A stretch of DNA of 64,000 nt from Akanthomyces muscarius (taxonomy: Eukaryota; Ascomycota; Sordariomycetes; Hypocreales; Cordycipitaceae): assembly GCF_028009165.1 (NCBI RefSeq), contig NC_079246.1:372001-436000 (forward strand), written 5' to 3'. Below the pieces are notes generated by a model, which had not been told where the DNA came from, did no database searches, and saw nothing but the letters and a program-made list of their open reading frames with translations. Position 1 is the stretch's first letter, and the number at the start of each line of letters is the position of its first letter. Shown in pieces: positions 1-10,223 of this stretch. A program made the translations under genes and the position numbers.

Positions 1-294
1 CGTGACCTCGGCGCCAGAGCCCTGCTGCGGGATCCCGACTTTGACGACACCGAAACCTCGAGCGTCTTTCTGGGCATTCTCAGCTGGTTCTCCCCGTCGA
101 TCCTCGTGGCCGTTTACACCAGCCTGCTGCTGCAGCACTTTTCCGCCAGCGAAGGCCCCGACGGCTGGACGTTAAGGGCCGGTGATGCCGGCAGCAGCAA
201 CTGGCGCTGGATCAACGTCGGCCTCACCATGGTCCTGTACGGTGTCGAGCTCTACCTCGGCACTGAGCAACAAGACCACTGGAAGGTGGACTAA
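1..294 (+). CDS. C-terminal end of a multi-pass membrane protein (ICE2-like, tentative)
   Basis: Frame 1 is open from the first base of the window to a TAA at 292-294, giving the last 97 residues of a protein whose start lies to the left. It contains two hydrophobic stretches, one around FLGILSWFSPSILVAVYT and one around INVGLTMVLYGVELYLG, so it is the end of a polytopic membrane protein, and it finishes in a short charged tail ending HWKVD. The C-terminal look (WRWINVG, ELYLG, HWKVD) resembles what I remember of fungal ICE2 proteins, the ER membrane proteins needed for cortical ER structure. This assignment is from memory of the family and not certain. No intron is needed in this part. Confidence 0.5.
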   Translation, partial: RDLGARALLRDPDFDDTETSSVFLGILSWFSPSILVAVYTSLLLQHFSASEGPDGWTLRAGDAGSSNWRWINVGLTMVLYGVELYLGTEQQDHWKVD

Positions 295-1220
295 TTCTTC
301 CTCTTTCCTTCTTTTGCTTCATTTTTCGCAAGATACCAAACTGTCTTTGTCAAGCAATCAGGTCTGAGCATTCCTTGCAGCTCAAGCCAACATCTCATCC
401 GTCTTGTCATTACGATACCGTCGATGTCCACAATGTCGACCCAAGTGACACGAATGGTCAAGTCAAACCTAAGAGCGCATTCCAAGGGATGGTGATTGTC
501 TTTACGTCCTTTTTTTTCTTACCCATAGCACATAGCACAAGCTTTTCTTCTTTTCTTCAAAACACAGGGTCTGGGAATGGTGGTATGGAAAATGGTGATC
601 TGGAGACTTTTTTTTCTCTTCCTTTTTCTTATCTCAGGCTTTTGAAAGCTTCAGAACGGCGTTTATCACGGTTTTAGGAACTCTTTTTCTCTTCATCTGG
701 TTTTTCTTTTCTCCCAGGAAGCATGGCGATGGTGATATACGTCTATTTTTTCTGTTTCTTCTTTTCATTCTTCTGTTCATAGGTAGAACAATCTCAATAA
801 TGTTTGTTCTTCAGATCGGGCTAGAAAAGATGGTGAATATTTGTCTTGCTTTCGAAACCCTGTCCCCAATCGTGGTTGAATAGGACCGTGAGGCGGTTGT
901 CTCGCGCCGAGATCGCGCCGGACCGTCATTGCTACCCCACCAAGATATCTCACATCACCCGCATCAACGTCCGACCCAGCCGCGTCACACACGTTCTGCG
1001 ATTGGATCTTTTCAAAAGTGCAAGCTTACGATACATTGCCCATTGTCTATTAACTGATACATGAGCTGAATCGGGCGAGGCGCTTATCACCGACGCACCT
1101 CACCTCGGCACCGCCCTACCCTATATGTGGTCAACCGAGGTTCAAGCACACCATCTTCCACATATCTAATCGGCCTGTTCACACCTCACTACCTCTCCAG
1201 AATCCATCAATCCTCTCAAA
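295..1220. other. Intergenic spacer, 3' UTR and promoter
   Basis: No coding frame of interest. The first half (about 295-790) is strongly T/CT-rich with several runs of seven or eight T, fitting the 3' UTR and terminator of the gene at the left edge. The second half is the presumed promoter and 5' leader of the hydrolase gene at 1221. Confidence 0.6.
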
Positions 1221-2325
1221 ATGGCAGACCGGCCAGCCCCATACCACACCAGAGGCCTGCCGGCCCCTCCCCCCGTCTCCGTGCACACCATCCCCATGGC
1301 CGGTCTCCTCGTCGACGTCTACGGCCTCGACGAGCTCCCCGCCGACCGCGCCTCTGTGCCTACCACCTGTCTGTGGCTGCTGCACCCTCGTACCCGCACC
1401 CGCAGCCACATGATGGACATTGCCTCGCGCGCCCTCGCCGCCTGGCACGCCGACGACGCCAGGCGTTGGCGCAGCCGCGGGCTCGTCGCGCTGGCGTTTG
1501 ACATGCCCAACCACGGGTCGCGGCTCGTTAGCGCCGCGGCCAACGAGGCATGGGACAAGGGCAACGAGACGCACGCGGTGGACATGCTGGGCATGGTCAA
1601 GGGCGCGGTGGCGGACATGGCCGGCCTGATGGACGTGGCCGAGGCGTATCTCGGCGTCGGGGCGGACGCGCACGTCTGCCTGGGATGGAGCCTGGGCGGG
1701 CACAGCGCGTGGCAGGCGTGGATGGGCGAGGACCGCATCGATGCGGCGGTGGTGATTGTCGGATGCCCCGATTTCATGAGTACGTGATTCCGTCTCCCCG
1801 CTGCACACACACATATATATGAGACCGCCTTGTATAACCAAACATGGCGCTGACGTACGTTGTAAAGGCCTTATGAGCACCCGTGCTGCCGCTGGAAACC
1901 TCACGCCCGCGGGGGAGAGCTTCCTCGGCAGCCGTTACTTCCCGTCGAGCCTCGTGCGGACAACGCTCGCGCACGACCCCAAAGGTCTGCTCTTCGGCAC
2001 CGACGCCGTGCCGGGCCTGCCGCTCGGCGCCGCCGACAAGGACCGCGTGCGGCAGGCGCTCGACGGCCAGCGCGTGCGCGGCAAGCGCCTCCTGCTGTGC
2101 TCGGGCGGCCGCGACAAGCTGGTGCCGTTTGCGGTGGGCAGGCCGGTGGTGGACGTGCTCGCGGATGCGAGTCGCGGCTGGTACCCGGGGGTGAGCGTGG
2201 AGAACAAGGTGTATGAGGATGTCGGGCATGCGTTTGGAAAGGACATGGTGGAGGATGCGGTGCGGTTCCTGGTCGATGCGGTGGCGAGAGGGCCGAGGGA
2301 GAGGGAGAGCAAGGCCAAGATTTAG
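1221..2325 (+). CDS. Alpha/beta hydrolase
   Basis: Two exons, 1221-1779 and 1868-2325, joined across an 88-nt intron (GTACGT donor at 1780, AAAG acceptor at 1867). The phases match, so the reading passes from CPDFM into SLMSTRA, giving 338 residues. The alpha/beta hydrolase fold is shown by the nucleophile elbow GWSLGG (Ser about 157), the preceding DMPNHG turn (94-99), an acid-strand motif SGGRDKLVP and a late DVGHAFG holding the likely catalytic His. This resembles the dienelactone hydrolase/esterase type; the substrate cannot be inferred. No signal peptide is evident, so it is probably cytosolic. The ATG at 1221 is the first in frame and follows CAAA. The gene converges on the next gene with only 101 bp between stop codons. 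Confidence 0.85.
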
Positions 2326-2426
2326 GACTATATATCTATGTGTGTATGTGTGTATGTGTGTATATACTGGGATGAAGAGATTTTCTAAAAATGGAAAGTA
2401 TATCAAGAAGATGACTGGGAATTGCA

Positions 2427-3262
2427 TCATGTAAACGGCCTCGGAGCATCAACATCCAACCTCTCCTGTGCGTCTATCCCACCAACCGTTCTCAGTCCAC
2501 TGCCTATGCCATCCACTCCTCTCGGGAACACGCCCTGCCACGCCCCCCACGGGTTCCTCCTCGCTCTCTTCCCCGCGAGGCTCTGCCCTCGCCCGTGCTC
2601 GTCCCTCGTCCACTCCTCCTCCGCCGCCGCCACGCCCGCCAGCGACGCCGGATCGTCCACCACGCCCGGAATCGTCGGGTACGCCACGTGTTCCCGCGGA
2701 AAGCCAATCGCAGCGCAGTGCCCGTCGACGATGCGCGGCTTCTTGAACGCGTGGCTGACGACGGTGACGCGTCCCGGCCACCGGCGAAAGGTCCCCCAGA
2801 AGAGCGTCAGGCTAAAGAGGACGTTGTGGTACGAGTCCAGCGCGCGGTCCTCGACGAGCACCTCGGTGCTGGAGGGGGGGCTGGGCAGCAGGGACCAGTA
2901 GCCGTGCGCCTGGGCGAGGTTGGCGTAGCTCTGCGCCTCGGACAGCTCTGTTTCCTTGCGGGTTGCTGCGCTGCACGTCCGGCCCTCGTCGTCAGCAACC
3001 TCTCTTGTTCCATGTTCACGCAGATCAACCGAAAGGGGAGGGGAGGCGGGGGAAGGGGGGGCTTCTACCCTGAGAAAACTAGGACGGAATTCCCTCTGTC
3101 CTCTGCCAGGCAGCGCACGCCCGCGCGGACGTGCTCGCGAAAGATGGCCGTCTCGCCACGCTGGAAGTCGGCAATCAGCCACTCGGCCTCGTCGGCGCCG
3201 GCAGACGGCCCGCCGGTCCAGACGCCGTGGCAGCAGACCACCACAAGGTTCGTGGGCGCCAT
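2427..3262 (-). CDS. DUF218-type conserved protein
   Basis: Two exons on the minus strand, 3262-3069 and 2970-2427, with a 98-nt intron (GTAGAA donor, TGCAG acceptor); phases agree and give 245 residues. The start MAPTNLVVVCCHGVW, the central FSG..ATRKETELSEA motif restored across the splice, RVTVVSHAFKKPRIVDGHCAAIGFP and the end RRNPWGAWQGVF are the pattern of the fungal DUF218 (YdcF-like) family. Members are Rossmann-like proteins of unclear biochemistry, so no function is assigned. The sequence is GC-rich like its neighbours. It lies tail to tail with the hydrolase at 1221-2325 and head to tail with the folate enzyme, which is transcribed in the same direction. Confidence 0.85.
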
Positions 3263-3655
3263 GAGGGTGGGGGGAGAGGCGAACAGGAATCTGAGTACAT
3301 GTACTCATGGAAGTAAGAAGCTGGTGCAAAGGTGAGTCGCGGTACGAAGATAATGGGCTCATGCTGTGGGGCTGTACACCGTTTTGCAGGCTGGCAGCAA
3401 GCTCTTGAAGTCTCTGGCCCCTTGTTGGTCGGCAAGCAAGCCAAATGTTCAAATCACCGCCATGCATCTTTCTTATTCTAGTCCTCTGCTACACTTGCGT
3501 GGTAATTGTAGCTCACCTACCGCCGTCTCCACTGGCTATTCTTCACGACGGACAGACGACGATCAAAAGAAAGCTTTGAATTAACAGAAATGGTATAGAT
3601 AGTATACAGTAAAATGGTAAAAGCGGCCAAGACTCGTGCTTGCCAGCTTGTCGTC
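3263..3655. other. Intergenic spacer between two minus-strand genes
   Basis: About 390 bp holding the promoter of the DUF218 gene and the 3' UTR of the folate enzyme gene. I see no gene in it. Confidence 0.6.
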
Positions 3656-5668
3656 TTATCGCCCCGAACCATCGTCTTTCTGGCCTGCTTCTCCAAGGCC
3701 CGGAGTCTCCGACTGTGGTTTTACACTCTCCTGTCCCTCTGCCTGCTTTGGCAGCGAGTCCTTCGACTTCCGCCGCGGAGGCCCCGGCGGGCGTCCATAA
3801 ATCTGGGCGTAGCTCATAAACTTCATCTCGGGAATGGCGACCTTGTACCCGCGCAGCTTGTGCATGGCGGCCTGGTATGCGGCAAGATGTTCTCCCTGGC
3901 GTCGGATGAGCTCCTGAATCATCAGCGGCATGCCCGCGGGGTTTGAGTTTGGTGCCGCCGCCGCCGCCGCCGCCGCATCCTGGCCCTTGTTGGCGCCGGC
4001 CCGCGTTGGCACGCCGTTGGCCGTGTCGAGCTCGATGCACTCAATAGCCTCGGCGTAGCGTTCGGCCTGGCTCTGGTGGTAGGCCGCTTGGCGCTGCGCC
4101 TCCCTGGTCTCCGGGGACTGCACGGGCGAGATGCGCGGCGGCTTCTGGTTCTCCTCGTCGGAGACGAGGGCCGAGCTGCGGAGGGGGTTGAGGCGCCAGT
4201 GGCGCCGGGCTTGCTTGAACTCGCGCGCCTCTTCCTCCGTCAGCTCGCGGGTCTGCGCCAGCTGCGTGTAGTACCACAGCTGCGACCGGCCAGGCCGCAT
4301 CGTCTTGAACTTGCGGCGCGTGTAGACGCCTTCGGTGTTGTACAGCTCGCGGATAAGGTACAAGCTACCCGTGATGACAATGGGTCCTTCGTTGCCAGCC
4401 TCTTCGGACGCCCACTGTATGGCGGCATCGACACTGGGGTCGCCGTCGTAGATTTGCTCGCTGCTGCTCACGACAGATTCGGCAATCTCACGTCCAAGTG
4501 CGGCGGGGGCTGCGGATGGCTCGTTCGGGAGTGGCTGGTACTCGACAAAGGCGAATCGGTCTTGTGGTTGAACCAGAGTCTCGATGAGTGAGGCAAAAGG
4601 CTTCGTCTTGCTCGCGGAGAGGCCCATGATCCAGGTTACAGGCTCATCGCCCTTGCGCATCTGGTTGTTGATATAAGCGGAGAGAGCCTGCACTCCAAGC
4701 ATGTTGTGCGCGCCATCAACAAAGACGGGCGCCGTTCGGAGCCCATCGGTAAGATCGCGAACATGAATCAGATCCTTTCTTCCTGGTGGGTATGGGCGTT
4801 TGGATAGCAGCTCGTTGAGGTCTATCTCCATGTTGGGGAAAAGCTTCTTGAATGCTAATAATGCACAGAGCAGGTTTTGCTTCTCGTAGTCCTCCAGCTG
4901 AAACTTCTCAGTATCAATCGGACTTAGCAGATCTGCAACGTCGGCGTCGTCTGTCAAGTAATATGGAGTGCCGATGCTGCGCGCATGCTCCGTGAGAACG
5001 CGCAGCACCTCGACTGAATTGGTGTGATCAATAATGCAAGGAACAGAAGGGCGCATGATGCCTGCTTTGACGCCGGCAATCTCTTCAATCGTGTTGCCCA
5101 GATACTCTTGGTGGTCGAGGCCGATTTTGGATATGACGGTGACGCCCTTTTCGTGCATGGCATTGGTAGCATCGGAGGCGCCACCCATGCCGACTTCGAC
5201 AATGCCGTATTTTACGTGCAGCACGTTGAACACACGAAAGGCCACGGCAGTTTCGAGCTCGAATGGCGTCAGCTCGCCAGGATCCTCGCCAGTCTCGAAT
5301 GTCCAGCCAGAAGCAGCTCTGTGAAACCGGCTCTGCACGTTTTTTATCTCGGCCTCGTATAATCTCTTGTTGGGATACATGCCATTGATTGTGATTCCGT
5401 TGCGTGCGCCAAAGAGCGACGGAGATGTGAAAACGCCATGGCTAACACCAGACTGCCGAAACATGTAGGACAGGAGGGTGCATATTGAGCCTTTGCCGTT
5501 GGTCCCACCAACGTGGACTCCTGTCCAATTTTGCTCCTTCTGGATCGCCCTGGTGATGCGCTCTAGGCCTAGACGTATGTTGCGCCTGTCGCCCTCTAGC
5601 TTCCTTTGCGCCGGGATGGCCGTCCTGACGCGGTCCAGGGCTCGTTTGAGGTCCCTGGCTGAGGGCAT
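3656..5668 (-). CDS. fol3: Dihydrofolate synthetase / folylpolyglutamate synthase with C-terminal extension
   Basis: One uninterrupted frame of 670 residues starting at an ATG. Residues 1-443 form a Mur-ligase-type enzyme that adds glutamate to dihydropteroate or folates. Visible motifs are the ATP loop GTNGKGS (55-61), FTSPSLF (80-86), VEVGMGGASDATNA (158-170), KIGLDHQEYLGNT (181-193), PGRKD (295-299), VDGAHN (317-322) and GSLYLIREL (434-442). The sequence is closer to yeast FOL3 than to MET7. The family usually ends about here, but this protein runs on for about 227 residues: a basic, aromatic segment (RPGRSQLWYYTQL, 458-470), a charged helix, an alanine run near 560 and a basic proline-rich tail. 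The extension could be an added domain or a lineage-specific tail. Its 5' end is divergent from the gene at 6215, with a 546-bp shared promoter. Confidence 0.9.
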   Translation of the reverse strand: MPSARDLKRALDRVRTAIPAQRKLEGDRRNIRLGLERITRAIQKEQNWTGVHVGGTNGKGSICTLLSYMFRQSGVSHGVFTSPSLFGARNGITINGMYPNKRLYEAEIKNVQSRFHRAASGWTFETGEDPGELTPFELETAVAFRVFNVLHVKYGIVEVGMGGASDATNAMHEKGVTVISKIGLDHQEYLGNTIEEIAGVKAGIMRPSVPCIIDHTNSVEVLRVLTEHARSIGTPYYLTDDADVADLLSPIDTEKFQLEDYEKQNLLCALLAFKKLFPNMEIDLNELLSKRPYPPGRKDLIHVRDLTDGLRTAPVFVDGAHNMLGVQALSAYINNQMRKGDEPVTWIMGLSASKTKPFASLIETLVQPQDRFAFVEYQPLPNEPSAAPAALGREIAESVVSSSEQIYDGDPSVDAAIQWASEEAGNEGPIVITGSLYLIRELYNTEGVYTRRKFKTMRPGRSQLWYYTQLAQTRELTEEEAREFKQARRHWRLNPLRSSALVSDEENQKPPRISPVQSPETREAQRQAAYHQSQAERYAEAIECIELDTANGVPTRAGANKGQDAAAAAAAAPNSNPAGMPLMIQELIRRQGEHLAAYQAAMHKLRGYKVAIPEMKFMSYAQIYGRPPGPPRRKSKDSLPKQAEGQESVKPQSETPGLGEAGQKDDGSGR

Positions 5669-6214
5669 TGCGGCTGCCTTGCTGCAGGCTTATGCAGCTT
5701 TTCAGGTCAACACAATGTCAGCGCAGCGATGTGCCAGCTCGAGCGACTCATTGGCGCTGTATTCAAGACGGGCGTTGTCGCAGAGTAGTGAGCGTGGCAC
5801 AAGTGGGTGGTCGGACTGGTGTCAAGCCAAGCCAAAGCCCAAGATTTAATGTGAGCCAGTGGCGCCACACCTTGAAGTTTCATGCGCCACAACATGCTCG
5901 GAAGTAAATTGACCCGCTCCGAGAATGAGCTGATTCATTTTTCTTGCACCACCCCTGCAGCACCAGCCACCGTTGAACGCCGAGCAGGAACGCCGTCGCA
6001 CGTCGTGGACCTGGCCATCCCCCCGTTTCCGACTGGCGGCTCCATTTTCGTCTCTCCACCAATCTACAAGGCCGCGATCTCTGCTTCTAGGCCATCACAA
6101 AACGGCGCCAGTCTGTCGCCTCGATATCGCCCTTGTCTTTGCACGGTGCTGGTCGTCTGAGCCATTAACTTGCTGCTCTTTCCTGACCGACTCCCTGCCG
6201 ACGCCGTCGCCGAA
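5669..6214. promoter_or_regulatory. Divergent promoter region
   Basis: The 546 bp separate the start codons of two divergently transcribed genes (folate enzyme to the left, MGLP protein to the right). It must hold both promoters and 5' leaders. No specific binding site is claimed. Confidence 0.45.
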
Positions 6215-7917
6215 ATGGGCCTTCCGTAAGTCTCTGCATCCTGTCGCGACAGCCTGTTGTCTGGCGTGCGCCGCCTCTTCTAGTCCATCAATCGCGTGCT
6301 TCATCGATTTGCAACCGCAACTCTTGTCGCGTCCTTTGTTTCATTGGATTGCGTATTGCCCGCGCCCTCCGCATTGATGCAGCATCGCTGAAAAGGAACA
6401 CGGTTACACGGGCGGTCACGCGCATAAAGATGCGGCTCAGCTGCACCAATCATGATCGCAAGTGATACGATCCGCTGACCATCGCATTTCCAGACTCTTC
6501 ATCGCTCCTGTCGAATCCGACGTGACTCGCAAGTCTACCAACAAGAACGCGACCACGTCGCCGTCGCGCACTTCCATTCGTCGCGTTGATCGCGCGAGTG
6601 AACGAGAGCGTCAGCGCAACTCGGTTCGCCGCGCCGCAGCCCGGATCTACGGTCCCGTGCAGCGCACACTCTCCAGCAGAAGCCAGGAGCGTCCTCTTCC
6701 ATGGATTGAGTCGAGCGTGGCGCCTGAGAATGCCGCCGCTGGTGTGGATCGACTGCGATCGATGCAGGAATCTCTTCGTGAAATGTCGCGCGAAGATGCT
6801 CGGAGAAGTCAACGCATGGAGGAGCACATGGCTACAGTGTTTGGCACCAGCTGGCATGATCTGCCTCCTGGGCCTCCCTCAGAGGAGGCGAACCAGGAAA
6901 CAGACCTTGGTTGGTGGTCTATTGACCCACGAGGACGGGCTCGACGTCCGCGCATGGTACGTATGCTGCTAATCTGTAAAATGGGGATTGTGGCTGACTT
7001 GCATTCTGTAGATGACTCCTATTTCGTCTCGTTTTACGCGCAGTCCTGACACTCTTGACGCGGTGCGTGCGCAAACCTCTTCTCCATTTGCTGCGGAGAA
7101 CTCGTCGCAGGCAGATCAAAACGCTCGCCAGCAACGTATTCGCCTGGCGCAGCTCACACGCAACGCGCACGCCAGACACCGAAGTCAGACAACTCGCCGC
7201 AGCACCGGTGTCGACGGTCTCGGGGACCGCGAGCGAAGTATGAGCCCGGAAGGGTGGGATACACTGCTCACAACACTGGCTCCAGATCCGCAGCCACCCA
7301 GTGCAAACACATCTTTCGCTTCAGCAACTGGCACACAGAGTGCAGGCCAATCCGCTGGGCAATCGTCGGCTGCGCAACCATCTGCTGTGCAACCACCCAC
7401 TGGTAGTTCGATTCTCCCAGACGGCTTTGACGACGCACCTGTGGACCCGGGTTGCGATTCGGGATGTGAACATTCTGATTCAGACGTCGGCGCTGCAGAA
7501 GCGCGCGCCGAAGCACGGCGTTTTATTGCCTATCGCAACCGCAGAAACCATCTATCACGATACAACGAGCAAGCGCGGGCCGCGCTTCAGTCACGGCCGC
7601 GACCCTCTGTCCCGGAACACCCCGATGCACCAAGCATAGCAGAACGCCAGGCTTTGAGCAGAGTGCCGATACCGGAATCCAACACTGTGAATCCCTGGGT
7701 GACCCAGGCTTCGATTGGCGCCGATGAGCCGGAGAATGCGCACGTCCCACGGCATGCTAGAATCATGACATTTTCGCCTGGTGAAGCACCAGCGGAGGAA
7801 GATTTATCTGGGATGCAACATATTGTGCGGAGCATGGCGCAGCGAGAGGACATACCGGAAGAGTGGTGGCTTGAGGCTGGCCTCAGCCGTACGCTGTCTC
7901 AACAAGGGACAAACTAA
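6215..7917 (+). CDS. Conserved fungal protein of unknown function, starts in an 11-nt exon
   Basis: Three exons: 6215-6225, 6494-6956 and 7012-7917. The first has only 11 nt (Met-Gly-Leu and part of Pro) and is joined over a 268-nt intron (GTAAGT donor, TTTCCAG acceptor) to give MGLPLFIAPVESDV, a start I recognise from uncharacterised fungal proteins. The second intron (6957-7011, 55 nt) is GTACGT to CTGTAG, phase 0. The product is 459 residues. It is rich in Arg, Ser and Gln with an SPSRTSIRR segment, a stretch SAGQSAGQSSAAQPSAVQPP, an acidic centre and a conserved-looking end around EDIPEEWWLEAGLSR. No enzyme motif or membrane segment is visible; it is probably largely disordered. Function unknown. 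Confidence 0.8.
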
Positions 7918-10223
7918 GCAAGGCCGGCAGGCTTTTGCTCTTCTTCTTACATTTTCAAATACATGTCTAGCAGGTTCTTCTATCGACATGGAAGCGCATC
8001 GCAAAGTACTGTGTGGGTATTTTCAGGGTTATTTGATTTTTGTGCTCGAACTTTGGGACGACTGGGCCGGCCGGCAGCCGACGCGTGGAAATACGAACGT
8101 GAACGAGACTACTGCGTTGAGCAGCTTAATGTACATTATTCGATCTGCATGTTATATAGATTGGGGGGGGCAGAACAATGTCTGGTTTAATGCAGGAGGA
8201 GCCAAGGCAGGGCTGCTGAGTCGCTAACACGGTTGTGATGGGGAAGATGGGCAAAATCATTCGCTTCATGCAAATTCCATGCTGCCATTGTCAGCCACCG
8301 TTTTCTCGCTCGCAATAATTCGCCTTGCAAAAGATGCTGTGACGTGCCTGTGAAGGTAGGACAGCGACCTATTAATAGAGTGGGCAGCAAGATTCGGGAG
8401 ATGGTTGGGTACCAAAGTGATAGCGGTGACGCAACTTGAATCACTAGCTTTGTCGTCTCTGAAGCGGCAATGTCTACCCAGCTGGTCAAGATTCATGCGT
8501 GCGTGTGTGCTATTGGGCATGCTGCCCTATTATGGCAGGCTATTACGGACTGGCGTATCAATCTTGGATACTACCGACTGGTCTTTGGTTTCGAGGCGAC
8601 GACTGCTTGTGAATCTAGAAATTCCAGTTTGGCCATAGACTTTGGCCGCCCTGCTGATATTCTAGGGACATAATCAGCAGTCGTGTACCTACGCACACAT
8701 TAGCATGCGTACAACAATGCAGGGCCAGGATGTGTGCATGACTGTTTGGCGAGGCCGCGGACCAATGGCGGGATGGGCGGGCATGCGTCGCGCCACGAGG
8801 GTGAGCAGCATACCGGCTGCGTGTGATGTGGCGCATAGAGGGCGCCTAGGTACGATGTAGGCCGGGATTTGTTCTGTTCTGTCGGTAGCGACGGGGGGGC
8901 AATGCTTGGTATGTGCTACTGCATGTCTTGGTCTGCAGGTACAGTACTGTACTGGGCCTGGGTGATGGCGAGATGAGACGGGCAATGGGGCCGTCAACTG
9001 GGTGCTTTAGAGGTAGGTACTATTACAGTGGGTGTACTGGGGAATGAGGCCGAGTGAGCCTGTGAGCCTGTGAGCCTGTGAGCCTGTTTGCTACAGTGGA
9101 TTCGGGCGCTGGTTGGGCCGCTGAAGCTGTCGGGCGTTGCGTACCTGAAAAGCCGTCGGCCAGGAGCAAGGCAGCGACGGGCTTCTTCATAAACTGCATT
9201 AATATATTAAATTCGTAGAAAATGTCCAGCAGCGTTATTCCAGCGAATAAATACAAGAGAAGCCCCGTTGTAGCACGAGCCAATGCACCGTAATTGGAGA
9301 CAATAATAGCTCTCTGTACCTTAGTAGCGCCCAAGGTAGCTGCGGGCCTGCGGCAGAAGCAGGTACCGTGCTACTCCACTCCCTTGCTTCGGTTGTCATA
9401 ACGGCACCATCGACGTGACGCACGATCATTAACTTTGGGACCATCCAAATTATTCGTGCCGCTGGCTTTGTCCCTTTCTGCTGTGCAAATAGCCATCCAT
9501 CGCCCCCCTTTGATTCCAGCGTCCTTGCATGAATCCGCCGTCACCCCAGGCGCTGTCTGCAGTCATCCATTCGATCGGCCCATCCAAGCTCACGATACGG
9601 CCCTAGCTGTCCTGCAAGTGTTTTTTTGGCTCGACAGCATCTTCCCTCTTCACCGTCATCCGAGTCCCCCATTTCCGATTCGCAAACGCACATCACGGCC
9701 CGGGCACAGATCGAGCCCTTCTCGCGGCATGCTCCGAATCCGGTCATCGCCCTCGTAGCGCCTCTCTCGACAGCCGACAGCCAACAAAGCTGCGACGCGG
9801 CCACGCATACTCTTCCCCAATATCCACCCGGCCCAGGCCAACCCTCACCGCATCGAATGTGATCCGGGACACGCATGCTTTCGACGTCGTACTCTACCCT
9901 CTTTCCGCTCCTTTCTTTGACGACTCGATCTTCCGAGATACGCGCCTGCTCGCTGCTGGACAACGAGCTCCGTCCCTTGCCCCGACCGGATTCCAACCAT
10001 TCGAACTCTTGCGTATACCAAGCACGACGAACAACTGGTGTTGCCCCATCGGTGATGCCCAAATACCCGGCGCCGCAACCTGGACGACTCGGTTACAAGC
10101 TGCTATAGATCTAGATCCCGCTGCAGCGTCCACGAGGCTGCATGACCAACCCAGCAGGCGCATAGAAAGCGGTACTTGGAGGCGGGTAGTGCTTCCAAGC
10201 CAAGGCGCCTTGTTAACATAGCC
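7918..10223. other. Long intergenic region upstream of the SepH gene
   Basis: About 2.3 kb without a supportable gene. The right half (from about 9430) is pyrimidine-rich and is probably the 5' leader and promoter of the SepH gene. A short tandem array of four TGAGCCTG units sits at 9055-9086. Frames that run through this region lack recognisable protein features. Confidence 0.6.
9055..9086. repeat. Tandem repeat, four 8-bp units
   Basis: Four perfect copies of TGAGCCTG in a row, 32 bp. Seen directly in the sequence; no function inferred. Confidence 0.9.

Noticed and set aside
1179..1904. Long minus-strand frame across the hydrolase
   Set aside because: Antisense shadow of a GC-rich coding exon; Arg/His/Val-rich composition without motifs.
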